Below, in pieces: positions 23,884 to 31,020 of a stretch of 31,085 nucleotides of DNA (position 1 is its first letter; each line of letters begins with the position of its first letter). Below the pieces are notes generated by a model, which worked only from the letters and a program-made list of their open reading frames with translations, was not told where the DNA came from and did no database searches. The position numbers and the translations under genes were made by a program. Origin of the DNA: B3-G11 sp036985855 (GTDB lineage Bacteria; Actinomycetota; Acidimicrobiia; Spongiisociales; UBA5794); assembly GCA_036985855.1 (NCBI GenBank), contig BTQL01000022.1, positions 1 through 31,085 on the forward strand, read 5' to 3'.

Positions 23884-24486
23884 ATGCCCACTACCCAACC
23901 AATGCCGCCTGTAGCGCTGATCGTCAGCTACACGGTCGCCGATTTCGATATATGGAAGGCCGTATTCGACGCCGGGGAAGACAGGAGACGCTCCGCGTCG
24001 ATCGTCGGTCACCACATCAACCGGACCGAGGACGATCCCAATGCCTTGAGTATCTATTTTCCGGCAACGGACGTCGGCAGTGTCAAGGCATTCACATCGT
24101 CTGAGGACCTGAAGGCCGTTATGGCTGAAGCGGGCGTTACAAGCGCGCCCGAGATGGCGTGGGTAACGCCGGTACGAGATGCCGTTGTTTGGGACCGTGA
24201 GCTGCCCGCATTCATCATCACCCACACTGTGGCCGATTTCGACAGTTGGTTACGCGGGTATGACGATGCCGATGAGTTGCGAGCGGCTAAGGGCATTCTC
24301 GGTCATGCTGCGAATCGATCGATGGATGATCCATCGGTTGCCACCGTGTACCACCAAGCTGAGTCATTTGACACGCTGCGTGCATTTCTCGCAGATGAGG
24401 AGTTGAAAGCGGCGATGGAAAGGGCCGGCGTGACTTCAGAGCCAGCCGTTTCGTGGTACACCGGCGGCTGGGGCAGACGCTACTAA
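23884..24486 (+). CDS. Two-repeat protein of a dimeric alpha-beta barrel type, function unknown
   Basis: A 200-residue protein built from two copies of a roughly 90-residue unit. Repeat 1 has VSYTVADFDIWKAVFDAG ... DLKAVMAEAGVTSAPEMAW; repeat 2 has ITHTVADFDSWLRGYDDA ... ELKAAMERAGVTSEPAVSW. The alternating strand-helix pattern and the TVADFDxW opening resemble small ferredoxin-like (dimeric alpha-beta barrel) proteins, which here would fold as an intramolecular pseudo-dimer. No catalytic residues are recognisable. ATG 23884 is preferred over GTG 23872 because GGAGG (23874-23878) lies just upstream. A consensus TTGACA (23791-23796) and an inverted repeat CTGTGT-N7-ACACAG (23854-23872) precede the ribosome binding site and may be a promoter element and an operator. 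Confidence 0.8.
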   Translation: MPTTQPMPPVALIVSYTVADFDIWKAVFDAGEDRRRSASIVGHHINRTEDDPNALSIYFPATDVGSVKAFTSSEDLKAVMAEAGVTSAPEMAWVTPVRDAVVWDRELPAFIITHTVADFDSWLRGYDDADELRAAKGILGHAANRSMDDPSVATVYHQAESFDTLRAFLADEELKAAMERAGVTSEPAVSWYTGGWGRRY

Positions 24487-24571
24487 TCTGACAGGTCGAA
24501 GCCACACCTGAGCGATAGCGAATCGGTCCCTGGGTCGTCATCGGCCCCATGTTCGGTGGCTGGCTGTCCTC

Positions 24572-25021
24572 TCACCGTTGTGAATCTGTCGCGGGATCGA
24601 GTTCGTCGGTCAGATCCTGCGCGACGATGAACAATCCATCCGACTGCGCGACGATCGTGCCCTCGTGAAGCATCTCGCTTGCGATCTTGAGCCTCCGTCC
24701 CCGCCGTTCGAGCACCGTGCCCCTCATCGTAAATGACACGTCTGCGTCCGCCGTCTTCCGATATCGGATTGCAAGGGTCGCTGTGAAAACGAGCACTTGG
24801 TGGCTATACATCGCCGACCATGCCGAGATCTCGTCGAGGGCCGTTGCAACGATGCCGCCGTGAAGCGTGCCTGCAAAACCCGCGAATTCGGGACGTGGCG
24901 TAAACGGCGCAGTCACCGTCTCGCCCTCTTGCCGGAAGTCGTCGAGATGTAACCCGAAGGGGTTCCCCTCGCCGCATCCGAAACATCGGTCATAACGAGC
25001 TCTGAGCGCTTCGATATCCAC
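24572..25021 (-). CDS. PaaI-type hotdog-fold thioesterase
   Basis: A 149-residue single hotdog domain. The N-terminus has CFGCGEGNPFGLHL (C13, C16), common in this subgroup. The active-site region is TLHGGIVATALDEISAW, with the HGG at 54-56 and the acidic pair Asp63/Glu64 in the catalytic helix. The strands after it (ATLAIRYRKTADAD..., MRGTVLERRGRRLKI) complete the fold. Such enzymes hydrolyse acyl-CoA thioesters; the acyl group is not predictable. The start is GTG 25021, with only a weak AGGG upstream. It is convergent with the two-repeat gene and on the same strand as the following SnoaL-like gene, with a 149-bp gap. Confidence 0.88.
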   Translation of the reverse strand: MDIEALRARYDRCFGCGEGNPFGLHLDDFRQEGETVTAPFTPRPEFAGFAGTLHGGIVATALDEISAWSAMYSHQVLVFTATLAIRYRKTADADVSFTMRGTVLERRGRRLKIASEMLHEGTIVAQSDGLFIVAQDLTDELDPATDSQR

Positions 25022-25170
25022 GTCGGAACCCTACTCGTAGCTACTCGGCGAGCGACCGATCACCGCTAGCGACCACATCGGCTCCTACGGCGGGAGCACG
25101 CAACGGTTGCTATCGGTGCGCATATCGCGGGTTGTGGCATCTTGCAGGTTGTCTATGCTCGACGGCCCGG

Positions 25171-25563
25171 TTATGCCCAGAACTCGTCGAACAGGTTCGA
25201 GTCCTCGGGGAAGGCCCAGAACTCTGTCATCTTCCCGTCGCGCATGTGGAAGACGTGGACCACCCGGCCCTCGAAAGACTTCTCGCGGCGGGTTGCCGAC
25301 ACGGTCACGAGAGCAACACCGTGGTCGTCGTTGGCCAGCATGTCGTGGATTTCGTTGCTGAAGGTGCCTCCGGTTTCCTGCATCAGCAGCCCGAAAAATC
25401 CGAGCACCGCTTCCTTGCCTTCATAGTCGCCGGTGAGGATGTTGTTTCCGCCCGAGTGCCACACGATGTCGTCCGAGAAGAGAGCGCTCACCGCCGCCAG
25501 ATTGCCGCTGGCGAACGCCTCATAGCCCTCGCGGGCTCTCTCGAGATTGGGATGGTCGGCCAT
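25171..25563 (-). CDS. SnoaL-like / NTF2-fold protein
   Basis: A 130-residue NTF2-like protein. The pattern LERAREGYEAFASGNLAAVS then ALFSDDIVWHSGGNN, followed by GKEAVLGFFGLLMQET and VVHVFHMRDGKMTEFWAF, is that of ketosteroid-isomerase/SnoaL-type domains. These form a cone-shaped fold with a hydrophobic pocket and range from isomerases to non-enzymatic binding proteins. The Asp-Ile-x-Trp-His segment supplies the usual polar pocket residues. The ATG at 25563 has a GGAGG site 8 nt upstream. It is divergent from the flavin oxidoreductase, with 176 bp between starts. Confidence 0.87.
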   Translation of the reverse strand: MADHPNLERAREGYEAFASGNLAAVSALFSDDIVWHSGGNNILTGDYEGKEAVLGFFGLLMQETGGTFSNEIHDMLANDDHGVALVTVSATRREKSFEGRVVHVFHMRDGKMTEFWAFPEDSNLFDEFWA

Positions 25564-25615
25564 GGGGGCACCTCCCGATGCGCTTTGCTCCCTCTGGTGG
25601 AGAGGGGCTGTTTCT

Positions 25616-25627
25616 GAGCCTAGGCTC
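25616..25627. promoter_or_regulatory. 12-bp perfect palindrome between divergent genes
   Basis: GAGCCTAGGCTC is a perfect 12-bp palindrome in the 176-bp gap between the SnoaL-like gene and the flavin oxidoreductase. Its position suits an operator acting on either gene. No regulator is adjacent, and no clear promoter overlaps it. Confidence 0.25.
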
Positions 25628-25739
25628 GGCGACCACCGGATACAGAAGTTCCTCTCCTCCGCGTCGCTGTCACGAGCACCGGCACGGGCTGTGTGGTAGT
25701 TTGGCTGATACTGCGGTCGACCGATGAAGGAGGTTTCCC

Positions 25740-27098
25740 GTGGACACGTCCGATCTGAGTCGAGTGGTGGGTCGGGTGCTCGAGCCGGGTGATGGTGGGT
25801 TTGATGAGGCTCGGGCTCTTTGGAACACGAGGTTCGATCGTCGGCCCGACCTTGTCGTCCGGTGCACGAGCAGCAGTGATGTCAAGGCTTCGATCGATTA
25901 CGCCCGTGAACACGAGATGCAGTTGTCGGTGAAGGGTGGCGGTCACTCATACGCCGCCAATAGCGTCGCCGACGGTGGCCTTCTCATCGATCTTTCATTG
26001 ATGAAGGCGATACGTGTGGATGCCGAAGCAAGGACCGTGACGGTCGAGGGAGGGGTCACTTGCGCAGAGATGGACGCCGCTACGCAAGAGTTTGGTCTTG
26101 CGACTCCGACGGCGACGGTCTCATCGGTCGGTGTGATCGGTGCAGCGCTTGGTGGTGGTGCCGGGTATCTGTCGCGCAAATTTGGGCTGATGATCGACAA
26201 TATGATTTCAGCGGAAGTAGTAACCGCAGACGGACGAAAACTCCGAGCCGCCTCAGATGAGAACGCCGACCTCTTCTGGGCTCTCCGAGGTGGAGGCGGG
26301 AACTTCGGCGTAGTCACGAGTCTCGAGTTGCGACTACACGACGTGGGTCCTCAGGTGCTTTCGGGGCAGATCGTGTTCCCATTCGATAACGCAGGTGCTC
26401 AGCTTCGTTTCTTCAGGGATTTCATGGCTGAGGCCCCCGACGAGTTCCAGTGTTATCCGTTCTGTTTCCGTGTCCCACCCATCGACGTGTTTCCCGAGGA
26501 GTTTCACGGTCAGCCGGTTCTCGACTTCGTTCTCTATCACCAAGATCCCGATGCAGCCGACTTCGTTTTACCTCTTCGGGAGCTGGGTGAACCGATTCTG
26601 GAGGAGGCTCGTCTCGGCCTGTACGTCAACGCGCAGACCGGCTTCGACGCCAACCTGCCCAAAGGTCAGCGGTACATCTCGAAGGCACACGACCTCGACG
26701 GACTATCGGATGGGGCCATCGACACAATGGTCGAGTTCGTACCTCGCATGGTCGGCCCTCTATCGGCCGCGTACTTCGATCCGCTCGGCGGGGCTATCGG
26801 TCGAGTCGATCCGTCGGCAACACCGTACGGGGGTAGGGGCACGAAATACGGATTCCACCTCATTGCCGGTTGGATGGACCCAGCGGAGGACGAATCGGTA
26901 CTGGCCTGGGCCTCCGAGTTCCAAAGCACAATGGCAGCCCACGCTACCGGGGGTGTCTACGTCAGCCTCATCGCCGACGATGAGACCAACCGGATACCCG
27001 CTGCATACGACGCCAACTACCGACGGCTGGTGGAACTGAAACAACAGTGGGACCCCGCCAACCTCTTCAGCAGCAACTACAACATCCCACCCGGCTGA
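25740..27098 (+). CDS. FAD-linked oxidoreductase, BBE (berberine-bridge) type
   Basis: A 452-residue flavoprotein of the PCMH/BBE family. The FAD-binding half contains SVKGGGHSYAANSVADGG, in which His69 of GGGHS is the residue that carries covalent FAD in relatives. It also has GVIGAALGGGAGYLSRKFGL and FWALRGGGGNFGVVTS. The C-terminus ends with the BBE signature WDPANLFSSNYNIPPG. Members oxidise sugars, alkaloids or polyketide-type alcohols; the substrate cannot be told. The second covalent link (6-S-cysteinyl) seems absent, as no Cys lies in the usual loop. GTG 25740 follows an AGGAGG site 6-7 nt upstream. It is divergent from the SnoaL-like gene and convergent with the cupin gene. Confidence 0.92.
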   Translation: MDTSDLSRVVGRVLEPGDGGFDEARALWNTRFDRRPDLVVRCTSSSDVKASIDYAREHEMQLSVKGGGHSYAANSVADGGLLIDLSLMKAIRVDAEARTVTVEGGVTCAEMDAATQEFGLATPTATVSSVGVIGAALGGGAGYLSRKFGLMIDNMISAEVVTADGRKLRAASDENADLFWALRGGGGNFGVVTSLELRLHDVGPQVLSGQIVFPFDNAGAQLRFFRDFMAEAPDEFQCYPFCFRVPPIDVFPEEFHGQPVLDFVLYHQDPDAADFVLPLRELGEPILEEARLGLYVNAQTGFDANLPKGQRYISKAHDLDGLSDGAIDTMVEFVPRMVGPLSAAYFDPLGGAIGRVDPSATPYGGRGTKYGFHLIAGWMDPAEDESVLAWASEFQSTMAAHATGGVYVSLIADDETNRIPAAYDANYRRLVELKQQWDPANLFSSNYNIPPG

Positions 27099-27125
27099 GG
27101 TCGATTGTCCGTCCATGACGGAACG

Positions 27126-27166
27126 CCCGCCTCACGTATCGATCCGGCAGTCTGTGAGGGAGCGGG
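27126..27166. terminator. Hairpin between convergent genes, probable terminator
   Basis: CCCG-CCTCAC (27126-27135) pairs with GTGAGG-GAG-CGGG (27154-27166), giving 10 bp with a 3-nt bulge. It lies between the stops of the flavin oxidoreductase (+) and the cupin (-). No T-run follows on either strand, as is common in high-GC genomes. Confidence 0.4.
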
Positions 27167-27171
27167 CCGTG

Positions 27172-27753
27172 TCAAGGTCGTTCGCCCGGCGTGTCTGCCA
27201 ACCTCGCCCTCGCCGCGGCTGCAGAGAGAGTCTTCTCGATCAAGTCGGTGTCGAGCCTGAGCGGTTCGTACGTCGTGCCGCTCCACATCGTGCGAGGCGT
27301 TGAGTAGAAGTCGCCACCGTAGACATGGAGCGCTGCCGTCCACTCTCTGGTTGGGTTCGTAACCGAGTGAACCACATCGGAGCCGAGGCCGATGACGTCC
27401 TGCTCGGTGATCGTCTTTCCAGTATGCGGCTCGATACGACCGTCTGCGATTCGCCGATAGAACTGATTGTCCTCCCTGCCACCGTAGATGCCAATGACAG
27501 CCCACATATTGTGGTCGTGAGGAAAGAGCTCCACCTCGGGGGGCCACACGATGTGGAGTACCGTGAGTTCATCGGATCGATGCCAGATCGCCGTCATCGG
27601 CTCCTCGGTGATGTCGCCCACTTCAGCCTCAATGCCAGATGGATTCGACACAGCACGGTCGACGATCTCTCTGACTGTCTTGTGTGCCCTGCCACCGGAT
27701 CGCACGGCGGTCAAACACCCTGCGACGAACTCATCTTTGTCAAACGCAGCCAT
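27172..27753 (-). CDS. Cupin-fold thiol dioxygenase-like protein (cysteine dioxygenase family)
   Basis: A 193-residue cupin. The iron-binding residues of a cysteine/3-mercaptopropionate dioxygenase-type site are visible: FPHDHNMWAVIGIYGGRE gives His79 and His81, and DVVHSVTN gives His129. A three-histidine Fe(II) centre is expected. Relatives oxidise thiols such as cysteine to sulfinates with O2. The substrate is not certain; the GxYxGxE-like sequence after the HxH lacks a cysteine suited for the Cys-Tyr crosslink, closer to non-crosslinked bacterial forms. ATG 27753 has a GGGAGG site 5-6 nt upstream, which rules out the long in-frame extension. Convergent with the flavin oxidoreductase. Confidence 0.8.
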   Translation of the reverse strand: MAAFDKDEFVAGCLTAVRSGGRAHKTVREIVDRAVSNPSGIEAEVGDITEEPMTAIWHRSDELTVLHIVWPPEVELFPHDHNMWAVIGIYGGREDNQFYRRIADGRIEPHTGKTITEQDVIGLGSDVVHSVTNPTREWTAALHVYGGDFYSTPRTMWSGTTYEPLRLDTDLIEKTLSAAAARARLADTPGERP

Positions 27754-27918
27754 GCGTGCCTCCCTTGCCGCCGGCGAAGCGGGAACCATAGTGCAGCGAA
27801 GAGGCCACGCGCCCGATGGGGACGATCCGTTCCCCGGATTTCGGGCACAACCGGCGCGACACGGAAGGTCTCGGGGACAAGTTCGGCCTTTACCGCCCCG
27901 GCTTCCTACGCTTGTGAA

Positions 27919-29157
27919 ATGTCGGACAGGGAACGATTCATCCCACAGCGGGCCTCCAAACTCACGAAGGAACTGTCGCGCCTCCCGTGGTCCGGTGAAA
28001 CCGACGAGGCGGAGCAGTTCCGCGCGTTCAGCCGGCTGATATCCGCCCTGTACCACTACGAGTTCCACGAAAGGGAACAGGCTGCCATCGATGCCTGGGA
28101 GCAGGTCACAGACGACTCCGAGGCTGCTGGTCTGATGGTTGCCGAGCTCACCGACTTGCTTGAGACAGCGAACTACGTTCCCGTTACGATGGCCGAGCTG
28201 GAACACGCGCTCACCGCCGAGTCTCTGATCCCGCTGCGCCTCGACGTCGACGTCGATGATTATGACGATCTCGTCATCTACCGTCGAGGCAGTCGGCAAG
28301 AATCAGTTCAGATCCCGAAGTGGAAGGGCTTGAAGTCGGGAGAACAGACGATCACCGTGGACGACAGGGTTGTCGTTTATGCCAGGGTGAAGCCGCAGAG
28401 CTACTTCGATGAATCAAAGATCGATCCGACGAAGCGCAACCTTCAGCCCGGCCACGTGTCCCTTCGCCAGTTTCGGGATGTACCGCGGGCCGACATCGAG
28501 ATGCTGCTGCCCTCTACACGGGTCGGGTTCCGCTTGGTCGATTCCCTGCTCATCGGGGTGCCGGCGATCGCCTCAGGGGTCGCGGTCCTTGCGACGAAGC
28601 TCCTGTCGACTTTCGGCCTGATCTTCCTGCTGCTGGGTGCATGGCTCGGGATCCGCGATGAGCAGCCGGAGATCGACCAGGCAACCCTCATCATCCTCCT
28701 CGGGGGAGTGATCACCCTGGGTGGGTTCTTGATTCGCCAGTGGACCAAGTTGAAGAACCGTCGTCTTGAATACCTCAAGACCCTCACCGAGAATCTCTAT
28801 TTCCGAACCCTGGGCGCGGGACCCGGCGTGCTGCACACGCTGCTGTCTTCTGCCGAGCAGCAGGACGTGGTGGAGGTGCTTCTCGCGTACCGCTTCCTGT
28901 TGGACGCACCGAAGGGAATCACCGCGGACGAACTCGATGTCGCCGTCGAGCAGTGGTTGGCAGCGTCTGGCGAGGCGGACATCGATTTCGAGGTCGACGA
29001 TGCCGTTTCCAGGCTCCGGCGCCTTGGAGTCGTCGAGGGAGGCACGGTCCTGCGAGCGCTTCCGCTCAGACAATCCCTCGTTCTCCTCGACAAGCGATGG
29101 GATGACTTGTTCTTGCACGGCGAGGTGGACGGTCAAACCAACACGATGGGTTCGTGA
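27919..29157 (+). CDS. DUF3754-family (TMEM143-like) membrane protein
   Basis: A 412-residue protein with a large soluble N-terminal part (residues 1-205), two or three membrane segments (about residues 207-240 and 254-272: LLIGVPAIASGVAVLATKLL, IILLGGVITLGGFLI), and a C-terminal soluble domain. The motif LYFRTLGAGPGVLHTLLSSA followed by EQQDVVEVLLAYRFLL is characteristic of the DUF3754 group, related to TMEM143. Its role is unknown. ATG 27919 was chosen because the frame upstream crosses the antisense cupin gene and has no homology. The next gene begins 91 bp after the stop and has its own candidate promoter. Confidence 0.82.
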   Translation: MSDRERFIPQRASKLTKELSRLPWSGETDEAEQFRAFSRLISALYHYEFHEREQAAIDAWEQVTDDSEAAGLMVAELTDLLETANYVPVTMAELEHALTAESLIPLRLDVDVDDYDDLVIYRRGSRQESVQIPKWKGLKSGEQTITVDDRVVVYARVKPQSYFDESKIDPTKRNLQPGHVSLRQFRDVPRADIEMLLPSTRVGFRLVDSLLIGVPAIASGVAVLATKLLSTFGLIFLLLGAWLGIRDEQPEIDQATLIILLGGVITLGGFLIRQWTKLKNRRLEYLKTLTENLYFRTLGAGPGVLHTLLSSAEQQDVVEVLLAYRFLLDAPKGITADELDVAVEQWLAASGEADIDFEVDDAVSRLRRLGVVEGGTVLRALPLRQSLVLLDKRWDDLFLHGEVDGQTNTMGS

Positions 29158-29197
29158 GAATCAGGCCGGTATGGCGGATCGGTCGTCGAAGCAGCGG

Positions 29198-29227
29198 TTG
29201 TCTCTGGCAGCACTACTATTCCATAGT
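29198..29227 (+). promoter_or_regulatory. Candidate promoter of the HmuY-like gene
   Basis: TTGTCT (29198-29203), an 18-bp spacer and CATAGT (29222-29227) precede an AAGGA ribosome binding site (29236-29240) that sits 8 nt before the ATG. Both elements deviate from consensus at two or three positions. Confidence 0.35.
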
Positions 29228-29248
29228 GACAAAGTAAGGAACTACGGA

Positions 29249-29938
29249 ATGTCAGTGGAGCGTGTCGTAAGCCGCCGATGGTGGCAATACAAGAGGACGT
29301 GGTTCTTCGGCGTACCGTTAGTCCTGATTCTCGGCGTGGTCGGCCTGTTCCTCTGGGGTAGTTCCCAGCCCAAGCCGGAGGGGTTTGCCCCAACGGTCAC
29401 CGATCAAGTTGGCTCACCGAGCGCTGCGCAAGCTGCAGCGGTGAAAGAAACTCCCATCGATGAGCCGACTCGTTACACCGTGGATGCGCGAAGCAAGCAG
29501 GAGTGGATCCTGTTCGACTTCAACACGGGTTCGGTGGTCGACGGCGACTTCTCGGACGCAGGGTGGGACATCGCTTTGCAACGTACCAAGCTGCTCACGA
29601 ACTCCGGTGTCACCAACCCATCGGGTCTCGGCGGTGCGTACGATCTCGGTGAGGTCCTGCTCGAGGACGCGGCGCCACCTGAGACGGCAGCGTTCTCCGT
29701 CGACATACTCGGTGGAGAGGACGAGGACGTACGCGAGAACCCCGCCATCGGTCGCTGGTACAAGTACTCGTTCATCAAGCATGTCGTGAGTGTCAAGCCC
29801 AACACGTACCTCGTTCGCACTGGTGGAGACCGCGACGCAATGGTCCAGTTCGACTCCTACTACTGCGAGGATGAAGAGCCGGCGTGTATCACCTTCCGTT
29901 ACCGGTTGGTCCCGAAGGTCGACGTTGCGGTCCCGTAA
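29249..29938 (+). CDS. Membrane-anchored HmuY-like protein
   Basis: A 229-residue protein with one N-terminal membrane anchor (FFGVPLVLILGVVGLFLW, about residues 19-36), a Pro/Ala-rich linker and an extracytoplasmic beta-rich domain. WILFDFNTGSVVDG and WDIALQRTKLLTNSGVTNPS resemble the HmuY family, in which the 'WDxaf.r....tNgG' motif is conserved; the founding member binds haem, but most relatives are untested. The domain has a Cys pair in YYCEDEEPACITF that may form a disulfide. Haem-ligand residues cannot be assigned by eye. It follows the DUF3754 gene in the same direction. Confidence 0.75.
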   Translation: MSVERVVSRRWWQYKRTWFFGVPLVLILGVVGLFLWGSSQPKPEGFAPTVTDQVGSPSAAQAAAVKETPIDEPTRYTVDARSKQEWILFDFNTGSVVDGDFSDAGWDIALQRTKLLTNSGVTNPSGLGGAYDLGEVLLEDAAPPETAAFSVDILGGEDEDVRENPAIGRWYKYSFIKHVVSVKPNTYLVRTGGDRDAMVQFDSYYCEDEEPACITFRYRLVPKVDVAVP

Positions 29939-29976
29939 ATCCCGCCTGCGCTGGCCCTATCGTCGTTCCCAGCCCA

Positions 29977-30426
29977 CTATGCGGTCGTAGCGATACGTTC
30001 GCTCTCTTGCTGGAGACCTTTGGCCAAGCCGTCGATCCCTTTGCGCATCTGCGTGCCGGTATAGCCCTTCAGCAGACGTCCCAAGAAGTTGGGCGTGTAG
30101 TCGTAGCGAAGGGTCAACTCCGTGCCGTCATCGTGCGCGGCGATGTTGAAATCCGCTACTGCGCTGGAGATCGGTAGCTTGAAAGTCTCATAGAGATTCA
30201 CGGTCAAACGCTCATTCGGTTTGTGCAGATCGATGCGCTCGTTGACCGCGCCGAATGGCGCGAAGTTGCAATGTCGCGTGGATCCTTCGCTCACCGGCCC
30301 GTGGGAAGTCAACACCGACTTTGTGACGCCTGGGCTCCATCGCTGGATGTCTCCGAAGTCATGGAGCACCTCCCACACCGTCTCCACTGGGGCGTCGATT
30401 TGTCTTGTGATCGTGAACTCAGGCAA
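29977..30426 (-). CDS. SRPBCC-family (START-like) protein
   Basis: A 149-residue protein of the polyketide-cyclase/START fold. The opening ITRQIDAPVETVWEVLHDF, then IQRWSPGV, and the central ERLTVNLYETFKLPI and DDGTELTLRYDYTP are standard for the family. The C-terminal helix MRKGIDGLAKGLQQESERI closes the cavity. Such proteins bind hydrophobic ligands or catalyse cyclisations; no specific role can be given. TTG 30426 is the start that matches the family N-terminus, with AAGGA about 9 nt upstream. It is divergent from the DUF4242 gene across a 206-bp region that carries a direct repeat. Confidence 0.87.
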   Translation of the reverse strand: MPEFTITRQIDAPVETVWEVLHDFGDIQRWSPGVTKSVLTSHGPVSEGSTRHCNFAPFGAVNERIDLHKPNERLTVNLYETFKLPISSAVADFNIAAHDDGTELTLRYDYTPNFLGRLLKGYTGTQMRKGIDGLAKGLQQESERIATTA

Positions 30427-30448
30427 CTGGGTGTCCTTTCTCCTTGGA

Positions 30449-30517
30449 GTATCAACGCGAGATTGGCATTCCGGATTCCGGCTGTTCCGGCGTAGGTATC
30501 AACGAGATCGGCGATCC
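30449..30517 (+). repeat. Imperfect direct repeat in a divergent intergenic region
   Basis: GTATCAACGCGAGATTGGCA (from 30449) and GTATCAACGAGATCGGCGAT (from 30496) are two near-identical elements 47 bp apart, a little over four helical turns. They lie between the divergent SRPBCC and DUF4242 genes. Two sites with this spacing could bind a regulator on one face of the DNA. Confidence 0.45.
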
Positions 30518-30632
30518 TGCTCCTTGTCTGACGTATTTGACAAGCCCTGCCTGTTCCGTCGAACCGGCCTATGAAGCGATGATCGCTGGTAGAGTCGCTC
30601 AAGCGACGGACCCTACAGGAAGGCGTAGACCG

Positions 30633-30884
30633 ATGCCAACGTACATGGACGTACACAACATGGATGGAGGAGTCTCAGTGTCTGATGTCGCTGGGGCTCA
30701 TCAGGCGGACCTTGAGACACAAACCAGGTATGGAGTCGACTACAAGCGGTACTGGGTCGACGAGACAGCGGGAAAGATCTTCTGTCTCGTCGAGGCGCCT
30801 GACGCCGAGACTGCAGCCACAGTGCACCGAGAAGCGCACGGTCTCGTGGCCGACGAGATCTACGAGGTGTCCGAAGGTTCCTAG
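30633..30884 (+). CDS. DUF4242 family protein
   Basis: An 83-residue protein beginning MPTYMDVHNMDGGVSVSDVA and continuing AHQADLETQTRYGVDYKRYW, then IFCLVEAPDAETAATVHREA. The DxH...HxxDL...G...YW...G.ifCL.eaP motif is the DUF4242 signature; the structurally studied Streptomyces member is a nickel-binding ferredoxin-like protein. The conserved His residues and the CLVEAP Cys are retained. ATG 30633 has an AGGAAGG sequence about 9 nt upstream; the long frame upstream of it (from 30444) is not homologous to anything recognised. Confidence 0.85.
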   Translation: MPTYMDVHNMDGGVSVSDVAGAHQADLETQTRYGVDYKRYWVDETAGKIFCLVEAPDAETAATVHREAHGLVADEIYEVSEGS

Positions 30885-30985
30885 TCGGGAGTCTGTTTCG
30901 CACGTAGCGGTCTTGTGATCGTTCGGGCGTGTCGGCACGCCCTATACGTCGACTCCAGGTCGGTACGATTCTTGGTGTTTTCTGC

Positions 30986-31014
30986 TTGATAGTCGAACGT
31001 ATGTTCGATAGATT
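30986..31014 (+). promoter_or_regulatory. SOS promoter: LexA box exactly between -35 and -10
   Basis: TCGAACGTATGTTCGA (30993-31008) matches the actinobacterial LexA operator TCGAAC-N4-GTTCGA at every arm base. It fills the 17-bp spacer of a good promoter, TTGATA (30986-30991) and TAGATT (31009-31014). LexA bound here would cover the promoter core, so the downstream gene should be DNA-damage inducible. The expected transcription start is near 31021. Confidence 0.85.
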
Positions 31015-31020
31015 ATGGGT

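Noticed and set aside
23518..24225. Long open frame on the minus strand (235 codons).
   Set aside because: It is antisense to the convincing two-repeat gene with its ribosome binding site, has an odd Arg/Cys-rich composition and shows no domain.
27754..28299. A 182-residue N-terminal extension of the cupin gene.
   Set aside because: It is antisense to the DUF3754 gene and unlike a dioxygenase N-terminus. The ATG at 27753 has its own GGGAGG ribosome binding site.
30444..30632. A 63-residue N-terminal extension of the DUF4242 protein.
   Set aside because: The family starts at MPTYMDVH, and an AGGAAGG site precedes that ATG. The extension covers the direct-repeat region and is probably non-coding.
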